Source: Pseudomonas fluorescens (GTDB lineage Bacteria; Pseudomonadota; Gammaproteobacteria; Pseudomonadales; Pseudomonadaceae). From it: a stretch of 64,000 nucleotides of DNA. Location: contig NZ_MRST01000020.1 in the NCBI RefSeq assembly GCF_001902145.1, forward strand, positions 62,001-126,000, written 5' to 3'. Shown here in pieces: positions 45,396 through 57,264 of the stretch (its first letter is position 1; each line of letters begins with the position of its first letter). The position numbers were made by a program, and so were the translations under genes. The notes beneath the pieces were generated by a model. That model saw nothing but the letters and a program-made list of their open reading frames with translations. It made no database searches and was not told the DNA's origin.

Positions 45396-45422
45396 CCCAG
45401 CGGTTCTGATTGAAAGACACCG

Positions 45423-45456
45423 GGGCCTGGAGGTAAAACTCTCCAGGCCCTTTTTT
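45423..45456 (+). terminator. Terminator of purU
   Basis: A 10-bp perfect stem (gggcctggag / ctccaggccc) followed by six T. It lies 28 bp after the purU stop and before the small 61-aa gene. Confidence 0.92.
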
Positions 45457-45478
45457 ATTTTTGTTTCAGGAGATTCCC

Positions 45479-45664
45479 ATGAGCGACCCGCTCGATAAAG
45501 CCACCTCACGGGCGCCTGCTACCTTGGGCGAGGGCTGTTTGAGTCGTTACGACCCGGACGCGCTGGATGCCGAGGATGGTACTGATTTTCCAGGCGCGGC
45601 GCGTTTATGGGAACAGACACAGGCGCAGGATGAGTCGCCTGCCGCCCCTGAAAAAGACGCTTGA
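45479..45664 (+). CDS. Small acidic protein of unknown function (61 aa)
   Basis: 61 residues from ATG 45479 with CAGGAG 6 nt upstream. It is acidic and Ala/Pro-rich, without a signal or membrane segment (LDKATSRAPATLGEGCLSRY; RYDPDALDAEDGTDFPGAAR). The family is not recognised. The gene follows the purU terminator, so it may have its own promoter within or before the terminator, or rely on read-through. Its last 146 bp overlap, in antisense, the end of the flippase-like gene. If both are translated, each constrains the other; the clean ribosome site supports it being real. Confidence 0.6.
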   Translation: MSDPLDKATSRAPATLGEGCLSRYDPDALDAEDGTDFPGAARLWEQTQAQDESPAAPEKDA

Positions 45665-46628
45665 GCAGCGGTTTGCCGACCATCAATAGAAACACTGGCG
45701 CACCGGCCAGCAAATAGAAGTAGTAGGTCACCGCGCGCCAGATCAGAATCGCCGCCGCCGCTGTGGATGTGCCCACCATGGGCGCCAGCAGTGCCGCTGA
45801 CGTCAACTCCGCAGCGCCGGCCCCGCCTGGCGCCAGGCTGAACTGCCCGGCAGTCAGGGATAACATCTGGATCAGAAAGCTCCAGGCCCACTGCACCTCG
45901 CCCCCCAGCCCGCGCAGCGCCAGGTACAGCACGCTGTAACGCAGCAGCCAATGCAGGCTGGTCAGCGCAAAGACCCCAAGCAAGGTGTGCCAGGGTAGCT
46001 TCAAGGTTGCGCTGAACGCCGCAAGAAAACGCAGCAACCGGCGTGCCCAGCGTCGGCGGGTGGCAGCGCTGACCTTCATGGCCTTGAGTGCCAAACCCGC
46101 CAGGCGAATCAGCCGTCGGTGAAAATGCACCACGGCCCAGCCACTGATTACCCCACCCACCATCGACACGGCGCTGAGCCCCAGCAACCACTCCAGGCGC
46201 GGGCTGAGGCTATGGAACAGCGCATACAGCAAGATCCCCACCAGTGCGCAGAGAAAAAACATCAGGTCGCTCAACTGGTCCATGGCAAACACCGCGCTGC
46301 CTTGGGCGGGGCGGATGCCATTGCGTGCCAGCAGGGCCATCAGGGTCAACGGCCCGCCGCTGCCGCCGGGTGTTGCACACATGGCGAACTCGGTGGATAT
46401 CACCACGCCAAGGCTTTTAAGCGGGCCTAACTCGCCGCGATGCTCGCCAAGCAGCAGGCGGATACGCAGACTGTTGATCAGCCAGCAGCCAATGATCATG
46501 GCGAACATCCCCAGTAACTGGGGCAACGGAAACTGGCGCAGGCGCGCAATGCTTTCGCCGCCGCCTAGCCACAATGGGACCACCAGCGCCACCAAGAGCG
46601 CCAACACTAACCAGATCAGTCGGCCCAT
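45519..46628 (-). CDS. Lysylphosphatidylglycerol synthase-type (UPF0104) flippase-like membrane protein
   Basis: 369 residues from ATG 46628 (MGRLIWLVLALLVALVVPLW); the frame continues to 46778 over the neighbour. It has about eight TM helices and the UPF0104/LPG_synthase_TM segments ATPGGSGGPLTLMALLARNG and LAPGGAGAAELTSAALLAP. No LysPG synthase domain is attached, so this is the stand-alone membrane half, thought to move or bind lipids. It overlaps the DUF2334 deacetylase end by 13 nt, and that gene overlaps the glycosyltransferase. The last roughly 40 residues are Pro/Arg-rich and overlap the small gene on the other strand, so the true C-terminus deserves checking. Confidence 0.82.
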   Translation of the reverse strand: MGRLIWLVLALLVALVVPLWLGGGESIARLRQFPLPQLLGMFAMIIGCWLINSLRIRLLLGEHRGELGPLKSLGVVISTEFAMCATPGGSGGPLTLMALLARNGIRPAQGSAVFAMDQLSDLMFFLCALVGILLYALFHSLSPRLEWLLGLSAVSMVGGVISGWAVVHFHRRLIRLAGLALKAMKVSAATRRRWARRLLRFLAAFSATLKLPWHTLLGVFALTSLHWLLRYSVLYLALRGLGGEVQWAWSFLIQMLSLTAGQFSLAPGGAGAAELTSAALLAPMVGTSTAAAAILIWRAVTYYFYLLAGAPVFLLMVGKPLLKRLFQGRQATHPAPVSVPINAPRLENQYHPRHPARPGRNDSNSPRPR

Positions 46629-47368
46629 GGCTGCGTCGCCAGCCAGGCGGCCTTGGTTTGGGGGACGCGCCCCGCATTGAGCAGGCGTTGCAGGGTGTGT
46701 AGCCAATAATCCCGGGAAAACCTGTGGCGCATGTCCACTGGGTGCAATCCCAGTCGGATCAGCGGGGCTGCCTGCCACCGCTGTTCACGGCGGTCACTGA
46801 GGATTTTGGATAATCCCCGGCGCCAGGCACTGCGGGCACTCCACACCAGGCCGGGGGCGTTGATAGGCGTGAAATCCGGCAGGCGATAAAGATGTTGCGG
46901 GTCGCTGGTGTAGCTCAGCGGCAACTGGCGCAATGCTTGTCGGGTACCGTCGCTCATCAACCAGGCGGGCGCAACAAAGCCATGCAGCGGCCAGCCATTG
47001 CGCTCAAATACCTCAATGCCGGCGGTCAGCCGCCGCAACGCCTCGGCTTCGGACAACTGGTAAAACTCGCCTTCGTGGGTATAGATGCGTCGCATAAACC
47101 ACTCTTTTGGCGTACGCGGCCGAGGTTGGTCGTCGCAATGGTAGTAACCGTGCAAGGTGAGTTCATCGCCCTTGGCGACACGGCTATCGAGCAGGCGCCG
47201 AAAATCGCGGTGGGCGGCCAGGTTGTCATGGTGATGGAAGTCCGGCACCACCAGCCAAGTGATGGGCACGTTGCCCAGCGCATCGACAGCCTCGACGAAG
47301 GGCCGGTAGTCGGCCCAGGTGTGCGGTGCCACGTCGTGCAGGACCAGCATCAGCGCGCGCTCAGCCAT
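46616..47368 (-). CDS. DUF2334 polysaccharide-deacetylase-like protein
   Basis: 250 residues from ATG 47368, overlapping the glycosyltransferase stop by 8 nt. It starts MAERALMLVLHDVAPHTWAD, with the catalytic-type H-D of the NodB-like fold. LTLHGYYHC carries a metal-site His, and GLHPVDMRHRF is a late His motif, all in DUF2334/PF10096 style. It has no signal peptide. Predicted activity is metal-dependent de-N-acetylation of a sugar, perhaps one attached to lipid. Genes on both sides (GT4 and a lipid flippase-like protein) support a glycolipid or envelope glycan route. Confidence 0.82.
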   Translation of the reverse strand: MAERALMLVLHDVAPHTWADYRPFVEAVDALGNVPITWLVVPDFHHHDNLAAHRDFRRLLDSRVAKGDELTLHGYYHCDDQPRPRTPKEWFMRRIYTHEGEFYQLSEAEALRRLTAGIEVFERNGWPLHGFVAPAWLMSDGTRQALRQLPLSYTSDPQHLYRLPDFTPINAPGLVWSARSAWRRGLSKILSDRREQRWQAAPLIRLGLHPVDMRHRFSRDYWLHTLQRLLNAGRVPQTKAAWLATQPWAD

Positions 47369-48482
47369 GGGCGAGCATCGGTTCATGGCTGCCCAGCACG
47401 GCGCAGTAATGCCCCAGCAAGCTATCGACCACCGTATCCCACGCATAATGCAGCTCGACATGGCGCCGAGCCTGAGCACCCAGGCGTCGGCTGTCGGTAC
47501 TGAACAGCTCGCGCACCGCATCGGCCATGGCCTTGGGGTTGTTTGGCGCGCACAGCAGGCCACAACGCTCGTCGACTATCTCGGTAAAGGCCCCGGCCGC
47601 CACGGCGACCACTGGAATACCACAGGCCATGGCTTCCAGGATCACCAGGCCGAAGGTCTCCTGGTCGCCACCATGCAGTAAGGCGTCGGCGCTGGCCATC
47701 AGCCGAGCGACATGTTGGGCGGGCCGGAATCCGTCAATCACAGAGACATTGTCTGGCACGTTGGCCGGCATGCCGGAGCCCACCAGCAGCAAGTGGTAGC
47801 CTTCCCCTAGGCGCTTCATGCAATTAAGCAACACCGGCAGGTTTTTTTCCTTGGAACCGCGCCCGGCGAAGATCAGTAGCCGAGTGTCTTCGCCGATCCC
47901 CAGTTCGGCGCGCAGGCCGGGGTCACGTACCTCAGGGGTGAAGGTTTGCAGGTCTACGCCCAGGGGTTGCACGAAGACATTTCTGACGCCAAGCCCGGTG
48001 AGCTTGTCGGCCATTACCTGGCTGGGGGCGAGCACCCGGTCAAAATTCCCATAGAGTTTGCGCACATAGGCTTCAACATTGGGTGTAAACCAAGGCCCCA
48101 TGCGGTTACTCACCAGCAGTGGCAGGTCGGAGTGGTAGAAGCCGATGACCGGCACATCCAACTGACGCCGGGCATCCAGCGCGGCCCAGGCGGTCAGGTA
48201 AGGGTCGCCAACTTCGATCAGATCGGGCTGTAAATCGTGCAGGACATTTCGCCAGGGCGCCAAACGAAGGGGGAAGCGATAGCCTTTGCCGAAGGGCAGG
48301 GCGGGCGCTGGTACTTTGAATATGCCGTCCTGCTCGCTCAAATGTGCGCCGGGAATCAAAAGGCTGTGGCGAATGCCCGGTTTGAGCGCCAGACGCCGGT
48401 GCTTGGCGTCAAGGTAAGTGCGTACGCCACCGCTGGCCGGGGCGTAGAACATGGTTATGTCAGCGATATGCACGATGAACAT
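47361..48482 (-). CDS. GT4-family glycosyltransferase
   Basis: 373 residues, GT-B fold. The N-terminal acceptor domain (MFYAPASGGVRTYLDAKHR; IEVGDPYLTAWAALDARRQLDVPVIGFYHSD) and the donor domain (LLIFAGRGSKEKNLPVLLNCM; GGDQETFGLVILEAMACGIPVVA with the E-x7-E motif) are complete. It would transfer a sugar from a nucleotide donor in the cytoplasm. The HSDLP segment and general form resemble lipid-acceptor GT4 enzymes, but the acceptor cannot be assigned. It is first of a three-gene operon with the deacetylase and flippase-like genes. Confidence 0.9.
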   Translation of the reverse strand: MFIVHIADITMFYAPASGGVRTYLDAKHRRLALKPGIRHSLLIPGAHLSEQDGIFKVPAPALPFGKGYRFPLRLAPWRNVLHDLQPDLIEVGDPYLTAWAALDARRQLDVPVIGFYHSDLPLLVSNRMGPWFTPNVEAYVRKLYGNFDRVLAPSQVMADKLTGLGVRNVFVQPLGVDLQTFTPEVRDPGLRAELGIGEDTRLLIFAGRGSKEKNLPVLLNCMKRLGEGYHLLLVGSGMPANVPDNVSVIDGFRPAQHVARLMASADALLHGGDQETFGLVILEAMACGIPVVAVAAGAFTEIVDERCGLLCAPNNPKAMADAVRELFSTDSRRLGAQARRHVELHYAWDTVVDSLLGHYCAVLGSHEPMLAHG

Positions 48483-48580
48483 CCCTCCGATCCATTGCTC
48501 TCCCTAGATGGACCTGAGGTAAGGATAGATGTTCGGTTTAGATTCGCAGGAGGAAGGCGCCGGGAGCCGACAAACGCACT

Positions 48581-48684
48581 CTGTAGGAGCGAGCTTGCTC
48601 GCGAAGAACGTCAACGATTATGCAGCGCTGTCAGGTAGCACAGCGTCGTCGATGGGTTTTTCGCGAGCAAGCTCGCTCCTACAG
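48581..48684. repeat. REPIN, GTAGGAGCGAGC type (divergent interior)
   Basis: Complete inverted pair downstream of the chemoreceptor gene. The interior keeps only part of the common core (AATCGTTGACGTTCTTCG on the minus strand) and is otherwise different. Confidence 0.88.
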
Positions 48685-48704
48685 GTGGGTTAAGGTGGGG
48701 GACC

Positions 48705-50594
48705 TCAGATCCGGAAGCTGCCCACCAATTGCTTCAAGCGCGAGGCCTGTTGTTCCAGGTCCGAGCAGGCGCGCAGGGTCGATTGCAGGTTTTCCACCCC
48801 TTCCTGGTTGAGGGTGTTGATCTCGGTGATGTCCATATTGATCGACTCCACCACCGAGGTCTGTTCTTCAGTGGCGGTGGCGACCGACTGGTTCATGCCG
48901 TCGATCTCGCCAATGCGCTGGGTCACGCTGTTCAGGCGCTCGCCGGCCAGGTTGGCGATTTCCACGCTGTCCAGGCTGTGGCGTTGGCTTTCGCTCATGG
49001 TCGTCACCGAATCCCGTGCGCCCACCTGTAGTTCCTCGATCATCGTTTGCACCTGTTGCGCCGACTCCTGCGTGCGATGGGCCAGGTTGCGCACTTCATC
49101 GGCCACCACTGCAAAGCCACGCCCGGCTTCCCCGGCGCGCGCCGCTTCGATCGCCGCATTGAGCGCCAGCAGGTTGGTTTGTTGGGAAATGCTGGTGATC
49201 ACCTCAAGAATCTGGCCGATATTCACCGTTTTGCTGTTAAGTGCTTCGATATTGGTGCTTGAGGTGCTGATCATGCTGGATAACTGCGTCATCGCCTTGA
49301 TATTGCGTTCAACCACCTGCTGGCCGTCTTCGGCCAAGTGCCTGGCATCGCTGGCCTGACTGGAGGCTTGGGCGGCGTTGCGTGCGATCTCCTGGGCTGC
49401 GGCCCCCAGTTGATTGATGGCCGCAGCGACGCTGTTGGTGCGGTTGGCCTGCTCGTCCGAGTTGACCATCGACGAGTTGGAGGCGCTGACCACCCGCAGG
49501 GCCACTTCATTGACGTGCTCGGTAGCTGAAGACACTTCGCGAATCGAGGTATGAATACGCTCGACGAAGCGGTTGAAAGCGTTGCCCAGGGTGCCGAATT
49601 CATCATTGTTCTGGATGGTCAGGCGGCGGGTCAGGTCGCCTTCACCGTCAGCAATGTCCTGCATGGCGCGGGTCATCAGGTGCAAAGGTTGCAGCAAGAC
49701 GCGGATCAGCATGCCGAGCAGGGCAATGATGATCACCACCGCGATGATCGTGGCGATCACCGCCGAGGTGCGGAACTCACTGAGCATGGCGAAAGACTTG
49801 TCCTTGTCCACCGAAACGCCCAGGTACCAGTTCACCGATGGCAGGCCCTTGATCGGTGTGAACGTCACGATATTGGTCTTGCCATTGGCTTGCACTTCGC
49901 TGAAGTTGCCGCTGATCTTCGGGGTGTCGTTCGGGTACACGTCAGCCAGGGTCTTCATCACCAGGGCTTTATCGGGGTGCACCAGCACTTTGCCGTCGGC
50001 GCTGACCAGGAACGCATAGCCCATGCCGCCAAAATCCAGCGCGCCGATGTTATCCACCAGGGTCTGCAGGCTCAGGTCGCCGCCGACTACGCCGATGCTC
50101 TGGCCACCCTTGGCGCTGGGCGTGGCGACAGAAATGATCAGTTGCCCGGTCGCCGCGTCGATATAGGGCTCGGTCAGGGTCGAGCCATTACTGGCCTGGG
50201 CGCCTTTGTACCAAGGGCGAACACGCGGGTCGAAGCCGTCGGGCATCTTGGTGTCGGGGCGGATAGTGAACGCGCCCTGGCTGTCACCGACGTAGGTGGC
50301 CATGAATGACGAGGTCAGCGCTTTCTGCTCCAGCAGGCTGGCGACCACGCTTTGTTCAGGGTTGATGGCGATGTTTTGTGCGGCGTTTTCCACCAGGGCG
50401 ATACGCCCGGTGAGCCAGGTCTGGATGTTGCTGGCGGTAACGTCGCCCATCTCGTGCAGGTAGTTGTTGAGGTCGTCGCGAATCGCGTTGCGCTGCAGAT
50501 AGTCGTTGTAGAGGGTAAACAACGCAAAGGCGGCGATGACGATAAGGGAGGCTGCAAGCAGGATCTTGTGGCTGAAGCGCAGATTTTTGTTCAT
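48705..50594 (-). CDS. Methyl-accepting chemotaxis protein, amino-acid dCache type (PctA-like)
   Basis: 629 residues. TM1 is at about 11-30. The periplasmic double-Cache domain (about 35-275) has the amino-acid-binding pattern: [12 protein letters not shown] (R-x-W-Y) followed by EPYIDAATG (Y-x-D). TM2 is near 280-300, then HAMP and the conserved signalling tip ([20 protein letters not shown]). It should drive chemotaxis to L-amino acids, like PctA/PctB of P. aeruginosa or CtaA-C of P. fluorescens. The Cache motif is much clearer here than in the receptor at 6937-9075. Monocistronic. Confidence 0.93.
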   Translation of the reverse strand: MNKNLRFSHKILLAASLIVIAAFALFTLYNDYLQRNAIRDDLNNYLHEMGDVTASNIQTWLTGRIALVENAAQNIAINPEQSVVASLLEQKALTSSFMATYVGDSQGAFTIRPDTKMPDGFDPRVRPWYKGAQASNGSTLTEPYIDAATGQLIISVATPSAKGGQSIGVVGGDLSLQTLVDNIGALDFGGMGYAFLVSADGKVLVHPDKALVMKTLADVYPNDTPKISGNFSEVQANGKTNIVTFTPIKGLPSVNWYLGVSVDKDKSFAMLSEFRTSAVIATIIAVVIIIALLGMLIRVLLQPLHLMTRAMQDIADGEGDLTRRLTIQNNDEFGTLGNAFNRFVERIHTSIREVSSATEHVNEVALRVVSASNSSMVNSDEQANRTNSVAAAINQLGAAAQEIARNAAQASSQASDARHLAEDGQQVVERNIKAMTQLSSMISTSSTNIEALNSKTVNIGQILEVITSISQQTNLLALNAAIEAARAGEAGRGFAVVADEVRNLAHRTQESAQQVQTMIEELQVGARDSVTTMSESQRHSLDSVEIANLAGERLNSVTQRIGEIDGMNQSVATATEEQTSVVESINMDITEINTLNQEGVENLQSTLRACSDLEQQASRLKQLVGSFRI

Positions 50595-50799
50595 GGCTTG
50601 AAGGGTCCGCTAAGGTCTTAATATCCGAGGCGCATCCAATGCGGGAAGCGCGAAATGGCAGCGTTAAAAAAGGTGTGGTATTTCTGGTGATAGCTCCGTT
50701 GGTCTGTATCGGAATTATCTGACCGTTTTTTAGTCTTTGTCGGGCTTACATCCGTCTATATCGACCTCGCGGCACTAAAGATTAACCATAGGTGACGAA

Positions 50800-52278
50800 A
50801 TGCCTGACTCCACACAACTGCTTATCGGTGCAGGCCTTGACGGCCAGCCCATCGCCCAGTCCATGCGCCTGGCCAACCGTCATGGGTTGATCGCCGGCGC
50901 CACGGGCACCGGCAAGACCGTCACCTTGCAGCGCCTGGCGGAAGCCTTCAGTGATGCGGGCGTGGCGGTGTTCGCTGCCGACATCAAAGGCGACCTCTGC
51001 GGCCTGGGCGCCGCCGCCAACCCCCAGGGCAAAGTGGCCGAGCGTATCGCCGGTATGCCCTTCCTTAATTACACTGCCCAGGCGTACCCGGTCACCCTGT
51101 GGGATATCCACGGCCAATCCGGTCATCCGTTGCGCACCACCATCAGTGAAATGGGCCCGCTCTTGCTCGGCAGCCTGTTGGAGCTCACCGACAGCCAGCA
51201 ATCGGCGCTCTATGCGGCGTTCAAAGTGGCCGACCGCGAAGGCCTGTTGCTGCTGGACCTCAAGGACCTCAAGGCGCTGCTCAATCACCTGCGCTATCAC
51301 CCGGAACTGCTGGGCGAAGACGCCGCCTTGATGACCACCGGTTCCAGCCAGGCCTTGTTACGACGCCTGGCGGTGCTGGAACAGCAGGGCGCCGAAGCCT
51401 TGTTTGGCGAGCCGGCGCTGCAACTTGAGGATATTCTGCAGCCTGCCAGTGATGGGCGTGGGCGCATTCACCTGCTGGACGCCAGCCGCTTGGTGCATGA
51501 GGCGCCGAAGGTCTACGCGACCTTCCTCTTGTGGCTGCTGGCAGAGTTGTTCGAACAATTGCCGGAACGCGGCGACGCCGACAAACCGTTGTTGGCGTTG
51601 TTTTTCGATGAGGCGCACTTGTTGTTCGCCGATACGCCAAAAGCCTTGCAGGAGCGCCTGGAGCAAGTGGTGCGCCTGATCCGTTCCAAAGGCGTTGGCG
51701 TGTATTTCGTCACCCAGTCGCCGGGCGACCTGCCGGATACGGTGCTGGCGCAACTGGGCCTGCGCATCCAGCACGGTTTGCGCGCATTCACCGCCAAAGA
51801 GCAGAAATCCCTGCGAGCGGTGGCGGACGGTTTTCGGCCCAACCCGACGTTCGATACCTTGTCAGTGCTTACAGAGTTGGGCACCGGTGAGGCGTTGGTG
51901 GGAACCTTGCAGGAAAAGGGCACGCCGGAAGTCGTCCAGCGCGTACTGGTTGCTCCCCCGCAATCGCGGATCGGGCCGCTCAGCGAAGCAGAACGCGCAG
52001 CGTTGGTCGCCAGTTCGCCACTGTTGGGGCGCTACGACAAGCCGGTAGATCGTGAGTCTGCCTATGAAGTGCTGATGGCTCGCAAGGAACTTGGGCCTGC
52101 CGAGGAGGCCGCGCCGGCCAGCGAAGAGCCGAGCTTCACCGACAAGGCCGGTGCCTTCCTGGGGACCACGGCGGGCAAGGCGTTGAAGTCAGCCATGCAG
52201 CAGGCCGCCAATCAGATGGGGCGACAGTTGGTGCGTGGTCTGCTGGGTTCGTTATTGGGCGGCAGCAAACGCAAATAG
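50800..52278 (+). CDS. DUF853 / HerA-like ATPase (YjgR family)
   Basis: 492 residues. Walker A GATGTGKT at about residue 32, DIKGDLCGLG, and Walker B ALFFDEAHLLFAD with VYFVTQSPGDLPDTVLAQLG. The C-terminal part is Ala-rich (EEAAPASEEPS) and ends SLLGGSKRK. A cytoplasmic P-loop NTPase related to HerA/FtsK-type translocases; the role is not established. It converges with dciA; only 4 bp separate the stops. Confidence 0.9.
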   Translation: MPDSTQLLIGAGLDGQPIAQSMRLANRHGLIAGATGTGKTVTLQRLAEAFSDAGVAVFAADIKGDLCGLGAAANPQGKVAERIAGMPFLNYTAQAYPVTLWDIHGQSGHPLRTTISEMGPLLLGSLLELTDSQQSALYAAFKVADREGLLLLDLKDLKALLNHLRYHPELLGEDAALMTTGSSQALLRRLAVLEQQGAEALFGEPALQLEDILQPASDGRGRIHLLDASRLVHEAPKVYATFLLWLLAELFEQLPERGDADKPLLALFFDEAHLLFADTPKALQERLEQVVRLIRSKGVGVYFVTQSPGDLPDTVLAQLGLRIQHGLRAFTAKEQKSLRAVADGFRPNPTFDTLSVLTELGTGEALVGTLQEKGTPEVVQRVLVAPPQSRIGPLSEAERAALVASSPLLGRYDKPVDRESAYEVLMARKELGPAEEAAPASEEPSFTDKAGAFLGTTAGKALKSAMQQAANQMGRQLVRGLLGSLLGGSKRK

Positions 52279-52282
52279 CGCT

Positions 52283-52738
52283 TCAGGCTTTGGGCCGGGC
52301 ATGGGCGGCCAGCCGTTCCAGGGCGGCGCGCAAGCCCGGGTCGTTGATCCCTTCGGCGGTGGCCTGAAGGGTTTCGGCGGCCGTTTCCGACAGGTCCATG
52401 GTATGCCCCACTGCGCCTTGCGGCACGGTGGGCGGCTGTACCTTGAACTGGATGCGCGTCAAGCCGGCGAATTCTTCAAACACCATCAGCTGGCGCTGCA
52501 AGCGTTTTTGCTGATAACGCAAGCGGGTCGCCCAATGGCCATCTGTGACAATTAATAGCAGATTGCCTTCGCGCCAGGACGCCACATGACAGTGCTCGCG
52601 TGCGGCAGGTTGCAGCTGGCTTTCAAGCAGGCGTTGCAGATGGCCCAGGCGCTTGGCATGGCCAAAAATGGCTTTCAACGGCTTGGCTTCGCGAAGCAAC
52701 ACGCCGGGCGCGCGGGCTGTAAGAGGGCGAAATGCCAT
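52283..52738 (-). CDS. dciA: DciA-type replicative helicase operator (DUF721)
   Basis: 151 residues. The DUF721 domain (about 15-100) is visible: REAKPLKAIFGHAKRLGHLQRLLESQL, CHVASWREGNLLLIVTDGHWATRLRYQQKRL. In most bacteria lacking DnaC/DnaI, DciA loads DnaB at the origin; Pseudomonas is such a case. The Pro-rich C-terminal region is typically disordered. It diverges from secA. Confidence 0.88.
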   Translation of the reverse strand: MAFRPLTARAPGVLLREAKPLKAIFGHAKRLGHLQRLLESQLQPAAREHCHVASWREGNLLLIVTDGHWATRLRYQQKRLQRQLMVFEEFAGLTRIQFKVQPPTVPQGAVGHTMDLSETAAETLQATAEGINDPGLRAALERLAAHARPKA

Positions 52739-53044
52739 GTTTAGACACCTTAGGTAACAGAGCGGCTATCTTAGCAGAAAGCGCCTGCACGCCCTGAGGC
52801 TCTGCATCGCCAGGGCTTTGTTCGTCAAATCAATAAGTAACTTCTGCACCTGATGGGTTGAAGTTCCAGCAAAAGCCCTTATTTTAAACAAGCCCTCTCA
52901 CAGCGCCGTGCCTGCCTCGGGGAACAACGCCACTTTCCTCACCCACGATTCCGGGTAGAATGCGCGTTCGCAATGCGGCCGTGAGGGCTGCTCGGGCCAC
53001 TCACGGTGCGCCCTCCATCCCTATGTGTGGAAGAACCTGCCGAT
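52739..53044. other. Divergent dciA-secA gap with a hairpin in the secA leader
   Basis: 306 bp without a gene. A TAGAAT -10-like hexamer lies at 52956-52961. A hairpin (CCGTGAG 52979-52985 / CTCACGG 53000-53006, extended by inner GC pairs) sits about 40 nt before the secA start and lacks a T-run. A SecM-like peptide is not apparent. Confidence 0.5.
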
Positions 53045-55780
<2,736 letters not shown>

Positions 55781-55808
55781 GATTTTCGCCTGACGCTGCA
55801 ACACCCCG

Positions 55809-55841
55809 CGCCGCGACCGGCTTTTGCCGTCGCGGCGTTTT
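55809..55841 (+). terminator. Terminator of secA
   Basis: A 9-bp perfect GC-rich stem (cgccgcgac / gtcgcggcg) followed by TTTTG, 29 bp after the stop. Confidence 0.85.
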
Positions 55842-55904
55842 GCCATTAATTCCCACCGTCGATAGCGACGGCACAGACATCACCTATTTTTAAGGAGCGC
55901 ATTC

Positions 55905-57122
55905 ATGGCTGTTGGTCTTGGTCCTTTGCCCACGTTGCACCCGGTTGCCGGTTTTGAACTTGGTATCGCTTCGGCCGGCATCAAGCGCCCGGGGCGCAAA
56001 GATGTGGTGGTGATGCGCTGTGCTGAAGGCTCGACCGTGGCGGGAGTGTTCACCCTTAACGCCTTCTGCGCCGCGCCGGTGATTCTGGCCAAGCAGCGCG
56101 TGGCCGGGTCGATCCGTTACCTGCTGACCAACACCGGCAATGCCAACGCCGGTACCGGCGAGCCGGGCCTTGTCGCGGCGGCGCGCACCTGCGCCAAGCT
56201 GGCCCAGTTGACGGGCGTCGATGCCAGCCAGGTGCTGCCGTACTCCACCGGTGTGATCGGTGAGCCGCTGCCGGTGGAAAAAATCGAAGGCGCCCTGCAA
56301 GCCGCGCTCGATGATCTGTCTGTGGATAACTGGGCGGCTGCGGCTACCGGCATCATGACCACCGATACCTTGCCCAAAGGCGCGAGCCGTCAGTTCGTGC
56401 ATGAGGGCGTGACCATCACCGTCACCGGTATCAGCAAAGGCGCAGGCATGATCCGTCCGAACATGGCCACCATGCTCGGTTATATCGCCACCGACGCCAA
56501 AGTCTCCCGTGATGTGCTGCAACGCCTGATGCTGGACGGCGCCAACAAGTCGTTCAACCGCATCACCATCGACGGTGACACCTCCACCAACGACTGCTGC
56601 ATGCTGATCGCCACCGGTCAGGCCAACCTGCCGGAAATCACCTCTACCGAAGGTCCATTGTTTGCGGCATTGAAGCAGGCGGTGTTCGAAGTGTGCATGG
56701 ACGTGGCCCAGGCCATCGTGCGTGACGGCGAGGGCGCGACCAAGTTTGTGACTGTTGAAGTCAACGGCGGCGGCAACCACCAGGAATGCCTGGATGTGGG
56801 CTACACCGTGGCGCACTCGCCGCTGATCAAGACCGCGCTGTTTGCATCGGACCCTAACTGGGGCCGTATCCTCGCGGCTGTTGGTCGTGCTGGCGTGCCG
56901 GACCTGGACGTGAGCAAGATCGACGTGTTCCTGGGTGATGTGTGCATCGCCAGCCGTGGCGCCCGTGCCGAAACCTACACCGAAGCCCAGGGTTCGGCGG
57001 TGATGCAGCAAGAAGAAATCACCATCCGTATCGAACTGGGTCGTGGTGACTGCAGCGAAACCATCTGGACCACCGACCTGTCCCACGAGTACGTGAAGAT
57101 CAACGCGGAATACCGTACCTGA
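55905..57122 (+). CDS. argJ: Bifunctional glutamate N-acetyltransferase / amino-acid acetyltransferase
   Basis: 405 residues, with AAGGAG before the ATG. The autoproteolysis site region is intact ([20 protein letters not shown], with the Thr of ATML as nucleophile), as is the glutamate/ornithine site ([21 protein letters not shown]). It recycles acetyl groups from N-acetylornithine to glutamate in arginine synthesis. The next gene, a Nudix-ThiE fusion, is separated by a REPIN. Confidence 0.97.
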   Translation: MAVGLGPLPTLHPVAGFELGIASAGIKRPGRKDVVVMRCAEGSTVAGVFTLNAFCAAPVILAKQRVAGSIRYLLTNTGNANAGTGEPGLVAAARTCAKLAQLTGVDASQVLPYSTGVIGEPLPVEKIEGALQAALDDLSVDNWAAAATGIMTTDTLPKGASRQFVHEGVTITVTGISKGAGMIRPNMATMLGYIATDAKVSRDVLQRLMLDGANKSFNRITIDGDTSTNDCCMLIATGQANLPEITSTEGPLFAALKQAVFEVCMDVAQAIVRDGEGATKFVTVEVNGGGNHQECLDVGYTVAHSPLIKTALFASDPNWGRILAAVGRAGVPDLDVSKIDVFLGDVCIASRGARAETYTEAQGSAVMQQEEITIRIELGRGDCSETIWTTDLSHEYVKINAEYRT

Positions 57123-57136
57123 AAATGACCCTCCCC

Positions 57137-57236
57137 CTGTAGGAGCGAGCTTGCTCGCGAAAAACTCAACGCCACCGCGTTTATCCAGGATGTACGCGTT
57201 ATCGTTGACGTTCTTCGCGAGCAAGCTCGCTCCTAC
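57137..57236. repeat. REPIN between argJ and the Nudix gene, GTAGGAGCGAGC type
   Basis: Inverted pair with the typical ACGCGTTATCGTTGACGTTC core. The right end (tcctacggg) is slightly decayed. It lies between genes in the same direction. Confidence 0.9.
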
Positions 57237-57264
57237 GGGGGCTACAACGAGAGGAAGCAGTGGC

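Noticed and set aside
57151..57264. Longer N-terminus for the Nudix-ThiE protein
   Set aside because: Again REPIN translation; the GTG at 57265 has a good ribosome site and matches the Nudix domain start.
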